Assembly (NCBI GenBank): GCA_943846735.1
Contig: OX044364.1
Location: 2,542,001-2,606,000 of the forward strand
Direction: 5' to 3'
Length of the DNA stretch: 64,000 nt
Source: CAJQLB01 sp905479065
Lineage (GTDB): Bacteria; Bacteroidota; Bacteroidia; Flavobacteriales; Flavobacteriaceae
Positions 17,675-25,017 of the stretch are shown in pieces; positions within the stretch are counted from its first letter, which is position 1; every line of letters begins with the position of its first letter. The notes beneath the pieces were generated by a model. The model was not told the DNA's origin. It was given only the letters and a program-made list of their open reading frames with translations, and did not search any database. The translations under genes and the position numbers were made by a program.

Positions 17675-17682
17675 CAAAATTA
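17675..17682 (-). promoter_or_regulatory. Promoter -7 element (TAATTTTG, minus strand) for ilvE
   Basis: The plus strand reads CAAAATTA, a perfect reverse TAnnTTTG, 33 bases before the chosen ilvE start. No -33 TTG is apparent. Confidence 0.5.
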
Positions 17683-17727
17683 CATAATTTAAAGATGAAA
17701 TAAGATGATTAAGCCTCTTAAAATTTG

Positions 17728-17735
17728 TATCTTTG
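17728..17735 (+). promoter_or_regulatory. Promoter -7 element (TATCTTTG) for DUF4920-mnmD
   Basis: A perfect TAnnTTTG, 34 bases before the ATG at 17770, divergent from the ilvE element 45 bases away. Confidence 0.55.
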
Positions 17736-17769
17736 AATTTTTTAGTAGGTTTAATATAACTAGTGAATT

Positions 17770-18267
17770 ATGAAGAATATTATTTTTGCTTTAGCCATTA
17801 TTATGGTAGTTTTTTCATGTAAAAACGAAACAAAATCTGACGTGACAAGTGCTGTGCCACAAGACTTAGCGTATGCGTCTTTTGGAGATGAAATTGACGT
17901 CGATGGTGCAATAACCGCATTAGAAATGGCAGTTAAATACGACAATATGAGTAAAAAAGACACTTTAGCCATTAAAGTTAAAGCAACCATTAATGAGGTA
18001 TGTTCAAATAAGGGTTGTTGGATGAAACTGGACCTAGGTAATGAGCAAGAAGTGATGGTTCGCTTTAAAGATTATGGTTTTTTTGTGCCATTAGATGCGA
18101 CTGGGGAAGTTGTTATAAACGGTAAAGCATATGTGTCGGAAACATCTGTAGAAGAACTAAAACATTACGCAGAAGATGCAGGTAAAAGTTCGGAAGAGAT
18201 TGCCATGATAGATAAAGCAGAAAAGACGTTTTCATTTGAGGCAAATGGTGTTTTATTAAAACAATAA
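17770..18267 (+). CDS. DUF4920-family lipoprotein
   Basis: A 165-residue lipoprotein with Cys17 in V-F-S-C. The family's core motif is present: CSNKGCWMK, two Cys close together with Trp, in a small OB-like beta domain, followed by VMVRFKDYGFFVP. The motif suggests metal (perhaps copper) or redox binding, which is inference. Members are found widely in Bacteroidota without a known function. One base separates its TAA from the TTG start of mnmD, so the two genes are cotranscribed and probably translationally coupled. Confidence 0.85.
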   Translation: MKNIIFALAIIMVVFSCKNETKSDVTSAVPQDLAYASFGDEIDVDGAITALEMAVKYDNMSKKDTLAIKVKATINEVCSNKGCWMKLDLGNEQEVMVRFKDYGFFVPLDATGEVVINGKAYVSETSVEELKHYAEDAGKSSEEIAMIDKAEKTFSFEANGVLLKQ

Positions 18268-18268
18268 A

Positions 18269-18940
18269 TTGCATCGACAAATTATCACAACTGCCGATGG
18301 TTCACGTACAATTCAATTAGAGGATTGGAACGAGGTATACCATTCAAAACACGGTGCAATTGAGGAAGCACGTCATGTTTTTATTAATGCAGGATTACAT
18401 CATGTGTTGGAAACTCACGAACGTTGCGAATTATCTATCCTTGAAATTGGATTTGGAACGGGCCTCAATGCGTTCCTAACATTATTAGAGTCTCAAAGAA
18501 ATCATTTCACAATAAATTATCAAGGTGTTGAAGCATACCCTGTTACTTTAGATGAGATATGTCAATTGAACTATGTCGATTTAATTTCTCCTCAAGATCA
18601 ACATATTTTTGATAAACTTCATAGTTGTAATTGGAATAAAAAAGTCAGAATTACATCGTTTTTTGAACTGACAAAAAGGCAACAATTTTTTGCAGATATC
18701 ACTGATGTTAATCAGTTTGATATGATTTATTTTGATGCTTTTGGAGCTCGAGTGCAACCAGAACTTTGGACCAAACACATATTTAAAAAGATGTTTGATG
18801 CGCTAAAAGTAAATGGAGTTTTGGTAACTTATGCAGCAATCGGTCAAGTAAAAAGGGAGATGATAGAGTTGGGGTTTTTGGTTGAACGCCTTCAAGGACC
18901 GCCAGGTAAACGACACATGCTGAGAGCAACAAAAAAATAA
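18269..18940 (+). CDS. mnmD: tRNA mnm5s2U34 methyltransferase MnmD (TTG start)
   Basis: This enzyme methylates 5-aminomethyl-2-thiouridine at the wobble position of tRNAs to give mnm5s2U. The 223-residue protein is the stand-alone methyltransferase, without the FAD-dependent oxidase half of E. coli MnmC. The SAM-binding loop is EIGFGTGLNAF (residues 59-69), and YFDAFGARVQPELW contains the catalytic-site Asp. The start is TTG at 18269. The next residues (RQIITTADGSRTI) match the conserved N-terminus of the family, and no ATG is available nearby. The TTG follows the DUF4920 stop by one base. Confidence 0.92.
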   Translation: MHRQIITTADGSRTIQLEDWNEVYHSKHGAIEEARHVFINAGLHHVLETHERCELSILEIGFGTGLNAFLTLLESQRNHFTINYQGVEAYPVTLDEICQLNYVDLISPQDQHIFDKLHSCNWNKKVRITSFFELTKRQQFFADITDVNQFDMIYFDAFGARVQPELWTKHIFKKMFDALKVNGVLVTYAAIGQVKREMIELGFLVERLQGPPGKRHMLRATKK

Positions 18941-18959
18941 AAATGTCATCTTCGTAACA

Positions 18960-19000
18960 GGACTTAAATGTCTGTTAAACCTTATATAAAGTTTAAGTCC
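18960..19000. repeat. 9-bp inverted repeat upstream of TIGR01777 gene
   Basis: GGACTTAAA (18960-18968) pairs with TTTAAGTCC (18992-19000) around a 23-base loop. It could be a weak transcript end for mnmD or an operator arm pair; no T-run follows. It ends 18 bases before the -7 element at 19018. Confidence 0.45.
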
Positions 19001-19017
19001 CATCGCAATTTCTGTCG

Positions 19018-19025
19018 TATTTTTG
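19018..19025 (+). promoter_or_regulatory. Promoter -7 element (TATTTTTG), leaderless candidate
   Basis: A perfect TAnnTTTG with only four bases between its final G and the ATG at 19030. Transcription should start at or next to the A of the start codon, so the mRNA may lack a 5' leader. Confidence 0.5.
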
Positions 19026-19029
19026 TTTT

Positions 19030-19950
19030 ATGATAGTACTTATTACAGGTGCCACAGGACTAATTGGACAGGAAATTGTTAAACAATGTCACGAGAACAA
19101 TATTCAGGTGCATTACCTAACAACCTCAAAATTGAAATTAGAAAACAAAAAGAGTTATCGCGGGTTTTTATGGAATCCTAAAATAGGTTTTATTGATTTA
19201 GATTGTTTTGAAGGGGTAGAATTTATCATAAATTTAGCTGGGGTTACTATAGCAAAACCGTGGACTGCAAGCTACAAAATTGACATCTTATCGAGTAGAA
19301 TAAATGCAATGAAGTTGCTCTATGACACTATAAAACAACAAGGCATATCTATAAAACATATAGTTACGGCAAGTGCTATTGGTGTATATCCACATTCACT
19401 TACCCGTTACTATCAGGAAAATTTCACTGAATTTGATAACAGTTTTTTATCAGATGTTGTAATTAAATGGGAGGAAGAAGCTTCTCGTTTTGAAAATCTG
19501 AATATCTTAATATCCAAGGTTAGAATTGGCATTGTGTTGTCAAAAAGAGGAGGGGCATTATCAAAGTTAGTAGCACCAGTCAAATATGGATTGGGTAGTG
19601 CCTTTGGTCGTGGGGATCAATGGCAATCTTGGATTCATATCGAAGATTTGGCCTTCTTATTTTTACATGTAATTAAACATGAACTTAAAGGAGTTTACAA
19701 TGCTGTGGCTCCCAATAGCGTCACACAAAAAGATTTTATCCAAACTCTAGCAGAGGTCCTTAAAAGACCTGTTTTCCTACCTGCAGTACCGAGCTTTGTT
19801 TTGAAATTCATCCTAGGAGAGATGAGCACACTCATTTTAGGAAGCCAGCGAGTGAGCTCAAAAAAAATTGAAAGTACTGGTTTTTCTTTTAGATATCATC
19901 ATTTAGATAATGCTCTTGAAGATTTATTACAAAAGAAAAGTAACACGTAA
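19030..19950 (+). CDS. TIGR01777-family NAD-dependent epimerase-like protein
   Basis: A 306-residue short-chain dehydrogenase of the extended (epimerase) type related to E. coli YfcH. The Rossmann motif GATGLIG is at residues 7-13. The middle has VTASAIGVYPHS with the active-site Ser-Tyr region, and the C-terminus carries the family's DUF1731 tail (PAVPSFVLKFILGEM and LGSQRVSSKKIESTGF). The substrate is unknown; plant and cyanobacterial relatives affect plastid or cell division, but this does not assign a role here. Its likely promoter is nearly leaderless. A bidirectional terminator follows. Confidence 0.88.
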   Translation: MIVLITGATGLIGQEIVKQCHENNIQVHYLTTSKLKLENKKSYRGFLWNPKIGFIDLDCFEGVEFIINLAGVTIAKPWTASYKIDILSSRINAMKLLYDTIKQQGISIKHIVTASAIGVYPHSLTRYYQENFTEFDNSFLSDVVIKWEEEASRFENLNILISKVRIGIVLSKRGGALSKLVAPVKYGLGSAFGRGDQWQSWIHIEDLAFLFLHVIKHELKGVYNAVAPNSVTQKDFIQTLAEVLKRPVFLPAVPSFVLKFILGEMSTLILGSQRVSSKKIESTGFSFRYHHLDNALEDLLQKKSNT

Positions 19951-19970
19951 TCCACACCTAGTTTTAATCA

Positions 19971-20003
19971 TAAAAAAAACCACTCGATGAGAGTGGTTTT
20001 TGT
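19971..20003. terminator. Bidirectional intrinsic terminator
   Basis: AAAAACCACTC (19975-19985) and GAGTGGTTTTT (19991-20001) form a perfect 11-bp stem around the loop GATGA. It serves the epimerase gene on the plus strand and the YceI gene on the minus strand. Confidence 0.93.
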
Positions 20004-20017
20004 ATTGCGATTATGTG

Positions 20018-20647
20018 TTAAGATTGTGAAACTTTAATCGTTAATTTAAGCTCTATCTCGTCATTGATAAATTTATCACCTAAATTATCAAAAAAGGATT
20101 TTGAACCATATTTCACGTTCCACTTTGATCGATCAATTGTAAAAGCTTCACTTGTCAAAGTTACAGTTGTTCCATTTTTGACCATCGTCACTGGAAACGT
20201 AACGTTGTTTTCAACATCCTTGAGCTTTAAGTTTCCTGAGAGCGTGTTAACACCATTTTCTAAAGCGTACCCCGTAATACTAAAGGAGGCACTCGCGAAA
20301 CTTTCAACATCAAAAAAGTCTGCACTTTTCAAATGCCCTTCAAGTCTTTCAGATCCGTCATCATCTTTGATTGAAGTCATGTCAATTATAAAAGTGCCAC
20401 TTTCTATTTGGTCTTTATTAATAGTCAAATTACCAGAGTCAATTTGTATCGTGCCAGAGTGTGTACCTGTAGGTTTGAATCCAGTCCATTGAATGACTGA
20501 TTCAGTCACATTCGCTTTATATTTTGTTGAATTGCTTTCAGAGGTGGCAACGTTAAGGGCGTCTTTAGTAATGGCTTTCTCTGCTTTGTTTTTACAACCT
20601 AAGAAGGCGATAGTGATGAGGGTTAAAATAGTTATTTTGTGCAACAT
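20018..20647 (-). CDS. YceI-family lipoprotein
   Basis: A 209-residue lipoprotein with Cys18 in F-L-G-C. It is a lipocalin-like beta barrel of the YceI family, which binds polyisoprenoid-like lipids in the periplasm. Recognisable parts are VIQWTGFKPTGTHSG, GTFIIDMTSIKDDDG, HLKSADFFDVESF, and the C-terminal DRSKWNVKYGS with D-E-I-E-L. Family members are linked to isoprenoid transport or stress response; the ligand here is unknown. It has its own -7 element at 20680-20687 (minus strand) and ends in the shared terminator. Confidence 0.92.
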   Translation of the reverse strand: MLHKITILTLITIAFLGCKNKAEKAITKDALNVATSESNSTKYKANVTESVIQWTGFKPTGTHSGTIQIDSGNLTINKDQIESGTFIIDMTSIKDDDGSERLEGHLKSADFFDVESFASASFSITGYALENGVNTLSGNLKLKDVENNVTFPVTMVKNGTTVTLTSEAFTIDRSKWNVKYGSKSFFDNLGDKFINDEIELKLTIKVSQS

Positions 20648-20679
20648 AGTTTCAATATTATGATGAGTTAATTTTCGTT

Positions 20680-20687
20680 CAAAATTA
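20680..20687 (-). promoter_or_regulatory. Promoter -7 element (TAATTTTG, minus strand) for the YceI gene
   Basis: The plus strand reads CAAAATTA, a perfect reverse TAnnTTTG, 33 bases upstream of the ATG at 20647. Confidence 0.5.
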
Positions 20688-20740
20688 ATTAACCATAACT
20701 CATTTATTGTTAAAAAAATATCAAAATATTTAATGACATT

Positions 20741-20774
20741 TTGACATTTATATCATAATGGCAGTACTTTTGAC
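20741..20774 (+). promoter_or_regulatory. grpE-dnaJ promoter (TTG-N21-TACTTTTG), overlaps a sigma54-like site
   Basis: TTG at 20741-20743 and TACTTTTG at 20765-20772 are 21 bases apart, the full Bacteroidota housekeeping consensus. The same DNA reads TGGCAGTACTTTTGA at 20759-20773. There GG and the downstream G-A have the ten-base spacing of sigma54 -24/-12 elements, with GA in place of GC. Near-repeats TGACATTTTGACA (20734-20746) precede it. The 5' leader to the ATG at 20816 would be about 40 bases. Confidence 0.65.
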
Positions 20775-20815
20775 AATAATTTGAAAAAACAATTCAATAT
20801 TAGTGTTATATCACC

Positions 20816-21361
20816 ATGGGTAAGAAAAATAAAAAAAAAGAGACTAGCGATAAGTCAACGAGTAAAGGTAATGTTAATGAAGCAGCGAAAAATGACGTTG
20901 ATAATGGCACCACAGAGGAAAAATTACAAGGAGAATTAAAAAATGAAAATGATAAATTTTTAAGACTGTTTGCTGAATTTGAAAACTACAAAAAACGAAC
21001 AAATAAAGAGCGAATAGAGCTTTTCAAAACAGCAAGTATGGATGTGATGGTGTCACTTCTACCTATCCTAGATGACTTTGAACGCGCTTTAAACCACATT
21101 GATGAGGATAAAGAAGCAGAAGATTTAAGAAAAGGAGTGATGTTAATTTATCAGAAATTACTATCGACTCTTGAACAAAAAGGGTTATCTGTAATGAAAA
21201 TTGAAAAGGGTGATGCGTTTAATGCAGATGATCATGAGGCAATAACTCAAATTCCAGCTCCAGAAGAGAACTTAAAAGGTAAAATCATAGATATTATAGA
21301 GAAAGGCTACAAACTTGGTGATAAAGTAATACGTTTTCCTAAAGTTGTTATTGGTCAATAA
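20816..21361 (+). CDS. grpE: Nucleotide exchange factor GrpE
   Basis: GrpE dimers release ADP from DnaK in the protein-folding cycle. The 181-residue protein has a charged, disordered N-terminus rich in Lys and Asn (1-40), then the long coiled coil with FLRLFAEFENYKKRTNKER (about 47-65), the four-helix part with LPILDDFERAL, and the C-terminal beta wing (GDAFNADDHEAITQIPAP, GYKLGDKVIRFPKVVIG). It lies 12 bases ahead of dnaJ, the usual Bacteroidota pair without dnaK. The promoter upstream has the full housekeeping consensus. Confidence 0.97.
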   Translation: MGKKNKKKETSDKSTSKGNVNEAAKNDVDNGTTEEKLQGELKNENDKFLRLFAEFENYKKRTNKERIELFKTASMDVMVSLLPILDDFERALNHIDEDKEAEDLRKGVMLIYQKLLSTLEQKGLSVMKIEKGDAFNADDHEAITQIPAPEENLKGKIIDIIEKGYKLGDKVIRFPKVVIGQ

Positions 21362-21373
21362 AAAAACAGTCAA

Positions 21374-22492
21374 ATGGCAAAACAAGATTATTACGAAATA
21401 TTAGGGATTAGTAAAGGTGCAAGTGCAAGTGAAATTAAGAAGGCATATCGAAAAATGGCTCTCAAGTACCACCCTGACAAAAACCCCAACAATAAAGAGG
21501 CGGAGGAAAGTTTTAAAAAAGCTGCTGAGGCCTACGAAGTTCTGAGTGATTCAGATAAAAAGGCACGCTATGATCAGTTTGGTCATCAGGCTTTTGAAGG
21601 GGGTGCTGGCGGCTTTGGTGGAGGTATGAACATGGATGATATCTTTAGCCAATTTGGAGATATATTTGGTGGTGCTTTTGGAGGCGGTGGTGGTTTCTCG
21701 GGCTTTGGAGGTCAAAGACAAAGAGTTGTAAAAGGGAGTAATTTACGAATTCGAGTAAAATTATCTCTTGAGGAAATTGCCAATGGTGTTGAAAAGAAAG
21801 TAAAAGTAAAAAGAAAAACAAAAGCACCAGGAACTACCTACAAAACATGCTCTACTTGTAATGGTACGGGTCAAGTAACTCGTATTGCAAATACGATATT
21901 GGGACGTATGCAAACAGCATCGCCTTGTACAACCTGTGGTGGTGCAGGTGAAATGATTGATAAAAAACCAGCGGGGTCTGATTCACAGGGATTAATATTG
22001 AATGAAGAAACAGTTTCTATAAAAATTCCAGCCGGTGTTGTTGATGGAATGCAATTAAAGGTGTCAGGTAAAGGTAATGACGCTCCAGGGAATGGTATAT
22101 CTGGTGATTTGTTGGTAGCAATAACTGAGCAAAATCATCCTAGCTTGCAACGGGAGGGCGATAATTTACATTACGATTTGTATGTCAGTATACCAGACGC
22201 TGTACTTGGGTCTTCAACCGAAATCGATACTGTTACAGGTAAGGTTAGAATAAAAATTGATGCTGGTGTACAGTCAGGTAAGATTTTACGATTAAGAGGG
22301 AAGGGAATTCCGAGCATTAATGGTTATGGAAAAGGTGATTTATTAGTTCATGTCAATGTATGGACTCCCAAAACATTAGACAAAAAACAAAAAGAGTTTT
22401 TTGAAAATATGAAAAATGATGAGCATTTTAAACCAAAACCAGAAAGTTCGGATAAGTCGTTTTTTGAGAAAGTAAAAGATATGTTTTCATAA
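21374..22492 (+). CDS. dnaJ: Chaperone DnaJ with a reduced zinc domain
   Basis: A type I-like J protein of 372 residues that delivers substrates to DnaK and stimulates its ATPase. The J domain (1-70) has the essential H33-P34-D35. A Gly/Phe-rich linker spans about 75-115. The zinc region has only two CxxCxGxG motifs (Cys159/162 and Cys185/188), where E. coli DnaJ has four, so one zinc site instead of two. Two C-terminal beta domains follow (KIPAGVVDGMQLKVSGKG, LRLRGKGIPSINGYGKGD). The short zinc domain is, to my knowledge, usual in Flavobacteriia and not a local defect. It is cotranscribed with grpE. Confidence 0.96.
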   Translation: MAKQDYYEILGISKGASASEIKKAYRKMALKYHPDKNPNNKEAEESFKKAAEAYEVLSDSDKKARYDQFGHQAFEGGAGGFGGGMNMDDIFSQFGDIFGGAFGGGGGFSGFGGQRQRVVKGSNLRIRVKLSLEEIANGVEKKVKVKRKTKAPGTTYKTCSTCNGTGQVTRIANTILGRMQTASPCTTCGGAGEMIDKKPAGSDSQGLILNEETVSIKIPAGVVDGMQLKVSGKGNDAPGNGISGDLLVAITEQNHPSLQREGDNLHYDLYVSIPDAVLGSSTEIDTVTGKVRIKIDAGVQSGKILRLRGKGIPSINGYGKGDLLVHVNVWTPKTLDKKQKEFFENMKNDEHFKPKPESSDKSFFEKVKDMFS

Positions 22493-22589
22493 ATTTTAAA
22501 AACATATATTGGACAAAAATTAAGTGTTCAAATGTGTCTCGAAATAGAAAGTAATCAACATGATTTTCTGTTAATAAAATAAAAAATAG

Positions 22590-22597
22590 TATATTTG
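22590..22597 (+). promoter_or_regulatory. Promoter-like -7 element (TATATTTG) upstream of a double hairpin
   Basis: A perfect TAnnTTTG in the dnaJ-ABC transporter gap. Transcription from it would begin at the first of two hairpins, about 170 bases before the next gene. It may be chance in AT-rich DNA or drive a small RNA. Confidence 0.3.
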
Positions 22598-22599
22598 AT

Positions 22600-22635
22600 T
22601 TACTGCTGTTTTTAACAGTGGTAATTTTTCTTTTT
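22600..22635 (+). terminator. Intrinsic terminator 1 after grpE-dnaJ
   Basis: TTACTGCTGTT (22600-22610) pairs with AACAGTGGTAA (22614-22624) over 11 positions, two of them G-T, with a three-base loop, and is followed by TTTTTCTTTTT. Confidence 0.65.
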
Positions 22636-22649
22636 CATAGCAATTTTTT

Positions 22650-22690
22650 CCCATCCTTAATTCATTTTGAGGGTGGGTTTTGTTTTTTTA
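22650..22690 (+). terminator. Intrinsic terminator 2 after grpE-dnaJ
   Basis: CCCATCC (22650-22656) pairs with GGGTGGG (22671-22677) with one G-T pair, extended by A-T pairs towards the loop, and is followed by TTTTGTTTTTTT. It is the stronger of two tandem terminators. Confidence 0.85.
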
Positions 22691-22770
22691 TCAAATCTTA
22701 CATTAATTATGAATGATGCTGTAACATTTAATATCTTAGCGAGACCAATTTTATTATAATATTTATTTTT

Positions 22771-23697
22771 ATGAAGCATTTATTAGTGACGAAATCAGTC
22801 TCTAAAAGTTTTGGAAATTTCAAAGCTTTAAATGACGTCTCAATTGAGGTCCCTACCAGAAGTATTTTTGGACTACTTGGACCAAATGGAGCTGGCAAAA
22901 CAACATTAATAAGGATTATTAATCAAATTACTATGCCAGATTCTGGAAGTGTTTTATTAGACGGAGAGCTTTTACAACCTAATGATATTCAGTACATAGG
23001 TTATCTCCCTGAGGAGCGCGGTTTATATAAATCCATGAAAGTAGGTGAACAAGCTTTATACTTGGCGCAACTCAAAGGAATGAGCAAAGCAGAGGCTAAA
23101 AAACGCTTAAAGTATTGGTTTGATAAACTTGAAATTGGTGATTGGTGGGACAAAAAAATTCAAGAGCTTTCCAAAGGGATGGCTCAAAAAATACAATTTG
23201 TAGTGACCGTTTTACACCAACCAAAACTATTAATATTTGATGAGCCTTTTTCAGGATTTGATCCGATCAATGCAAACTTGATAAAGGACGAAATACTGCA
23301 ACTTAGAGATGAAGGATCCACGGTTATTTTTTCAACTCATAGAATGGAGTCTGTTGAGGAACTGTGTGATCACATTGCTCTTATTCACAAGTCCAATAAG
23401 ATTTTAGAAGGACCATTACAAGATATCAAAAAAACCTATAAGACACATACTTTTGAGGTTGGTTTGGTTACAGATAATGAAGATAGATTGAAAGAAATTA
23501 TTCAGCAAAATTTTGAAATTGCGCAGGCAGATTTTAAGTCGTTAAATGATGACCTGAAATTAAATATCAAGCTAAAACCAAATGAAACATCAAATGATTT
23601 ATTATCTTTTTTAACTCAAAAGGCAGAAGTCAATCACTTTATTGAGTTAATTCCTACCGCAAATGATATTTTTATTCAAACCATAAAAAATTATTGA
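22771..23697 (+). CDS. ABC transporter ATP-binding protein
   Basis: A 308-residue ATPase of the ABC-2 (drug or sodium exporter, NatA-like) class. Walker A GPNGAGKTT is at residues 37-45, a signature variant LSKGMAQK follows near 137, and Walker B is LLIFDEPFSGFDP. After the ATPase core, a C-terminal domain of about 85 residues (from about 225) is typical of this class. It is the first gene of a four-gene unit: ATPase, permease, MscS channel, response regulator. The permease ATG follows its TGA by two bases. The substrate cannot be read from the sequence. Confidence 0.92.
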   Translation: MKHLLVTKSVSKSFGNFKALNDVSIEVPTRSIFGLLGPNGAGKTTLIRIINQITMPDSGSVLLDGELLQPNDIQYIGYLPEERGLYKSMKVGEQALYLAQLKGMSKAEAKKRLKYWFDKLEIGDWWDKKIQELSKGMAQKIQFVVTVLHQPKLLIFDEPFSGFDPINANLIKDEILQLRDEGSTVIFSTHRMESVEELCDHIALIHKSNKILEGPLQDIKKTYKTHTFEVGLVTDNEDRLKEIIQQNFEIAQADFKSLNDDLKLNIKLKPNETSNDLLSFLTQKAEVNHFIELIPTANDIFIQTIKNY

Positions 23698-23699
23698 TA

Positions 23700-25010
23700 A
23701 TGAACCACCTACCGCTTATTATTAAAAGAGAATATTTAACTAAAGTTAAAAATAAATCGTTCATTATTATGACTATTTTGAGTCCAATCATATTGATGGC
23801 TCTTTTTGCTGTAGTTGCTTATTTATCTCAATTAAACAACAATAAAGAACGTACTATTTCTATATTGGATGAATCTGGTCAAATTAGTGTCATTTTCAAA
23901 AATACAGAAAACACAAAGTACACTATGTTAGAAGACATGTCTTTGAAAGAAGCCAAAGACTTGGTAGAATTAAACGGTAATTATGGTTTGTTGCATATTC
24001 CAAATAATACAAATTTAGATAACATTGCTCAGGACATTCGTTTTTACTCTGAAGATACGCCTTCGTTAACGGTGATCTCAAGAATTGAGAGTAAGTTGGA
24101 GAAAAAAATTACTGATTTAAAATTACAACAAGCGGGTGTTGACATTGCACAAATTAAAGCTTCAAAAACTTATATTGATGTCGTACAGGAAAGCTATCAA
24201 GGCGAGAAAACCTCTAAAATGGATAATGTGATAAAATTGGCATTTGGTGGCTTTGCAGGATATTTACTATTTATGTTTATTATCATTTATGGTAATATGA
24301 TTATGAGAAGTGTAATTGAAGAGAAAACTAGCAGAATTATTGAGGTTATTATTTCTTCTGTCAAACCAATTCAGCTAATGATGGGTAAAATTATTGGAAC
24401 TTCTTTGGCAGGAATAACTCAATTTGTTATTTGGATTGTTTTAGGAGGAGTTTTAATGACTGTCGTATCGATAGTATTTGGAATTAATGTTGCCGAAATG
24501 CAAACACCCCAGCAGGAGATTATGCAACAAGCTGCACAATCTGTGGAAACTAATGAAATGCAAAATTTGATTTCTGCTATTTATCATCTTCCCATGACTA
24601 ACTTAGTCGTCGCGTTTATTTTATTTTTTATTGGAGGCTATCTTTTATACAGTGCCCTTTATGCGGCGATAGGAGCTGCTGTGGATAATGAAACTGATAC
24701 ACAGCAATTTATGTTGCCTATTCTGATGCCCCTAATATTAGCGGTGTATGTTGGAGTTTTTACGGTTATTGAAGACCCTCACGGCACAGTATCCACAATT
24801 TTTTCATTTATACCACTAACCTCACCGGTTGTGATGCTTATGAGAATTCCTTTTGGTGTCCCTATTTGGCAGCAATTGTTGGCTCTTGGTATACTAATTG
24901 CTACTTTTATTGTTATTGTTTGGTTTGCAGCAAAAATTTATCGGGTAGGCATATTAATGTATGGTAAAAAACCGAGCTACAAGGAGCTTTATAAATGGTT
25001 GAGGTATTAA
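23700..25010 (+). CDS. ABC-2 type permease (NatB-like)
   Basis: The membrane partner of the preceding ATPase, 436 residues. One transmembrane helix lies near the N-terminus (FIIMTILSPIILMALFAVVAY). A periplasmic domain of about 120 residues follows, then five or so helices from residue 175 to the end, with the conserved VIEEKTSRIIEVIISSVKP cytoplasmic motif between the first two of them. ATG 23700 is chosen over a TTG at 23694 that overlaps the ATPase stop, since homologous permeases begin close to this Met. It probably exports a small molecule or ion; the class also includes sodium and antibiotic exporters. Confidence 0.9.
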   Translation: MNHLPLIIKREYLTKVKNKSFIIMTILSPIILMALFAVVAYLSQLNNNKERTISILDESGQISVIFKNTENTKYTMLEDMSLKEAKDLVELNGNYGLLHIPNNTNLDNIAQDIRFYSEDTPSLTVISRIESKLEKKITDLKLQQAGVDIAQIKASKTYIDVVQESYQGEKTSKMDNVIKLAFGGFAGYLLFMFIIIYGNMIMRSVIEEKTSRIIEVIISSVKPIQLMMGKIIGTSLAGITQFVIWIVLGGVLMTVVSIVFGINVAEMQTPQQEIMQQAAQSVETNEMQNLISAIYHLPMTNLVVAFILFFIGGYLLYSALYAAIGAAVDNETDTQQFMLPILMPLILAVYVGVFTVIEDPHGTVSTIFSFIPLTSPVVMLMRIPFGVPIWQQLLALGILIATFIVIVWFAAKIYRVGILMYGKKPSYKELYKWLRY

Positions 25011-25017
25011 AGGATAA

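Noticed and set aside
23694..23699. TTG overlapping the ATPase stop as permease start
   Set aside because: ATG at 23700, two codons on, gives the normal N-terminus.
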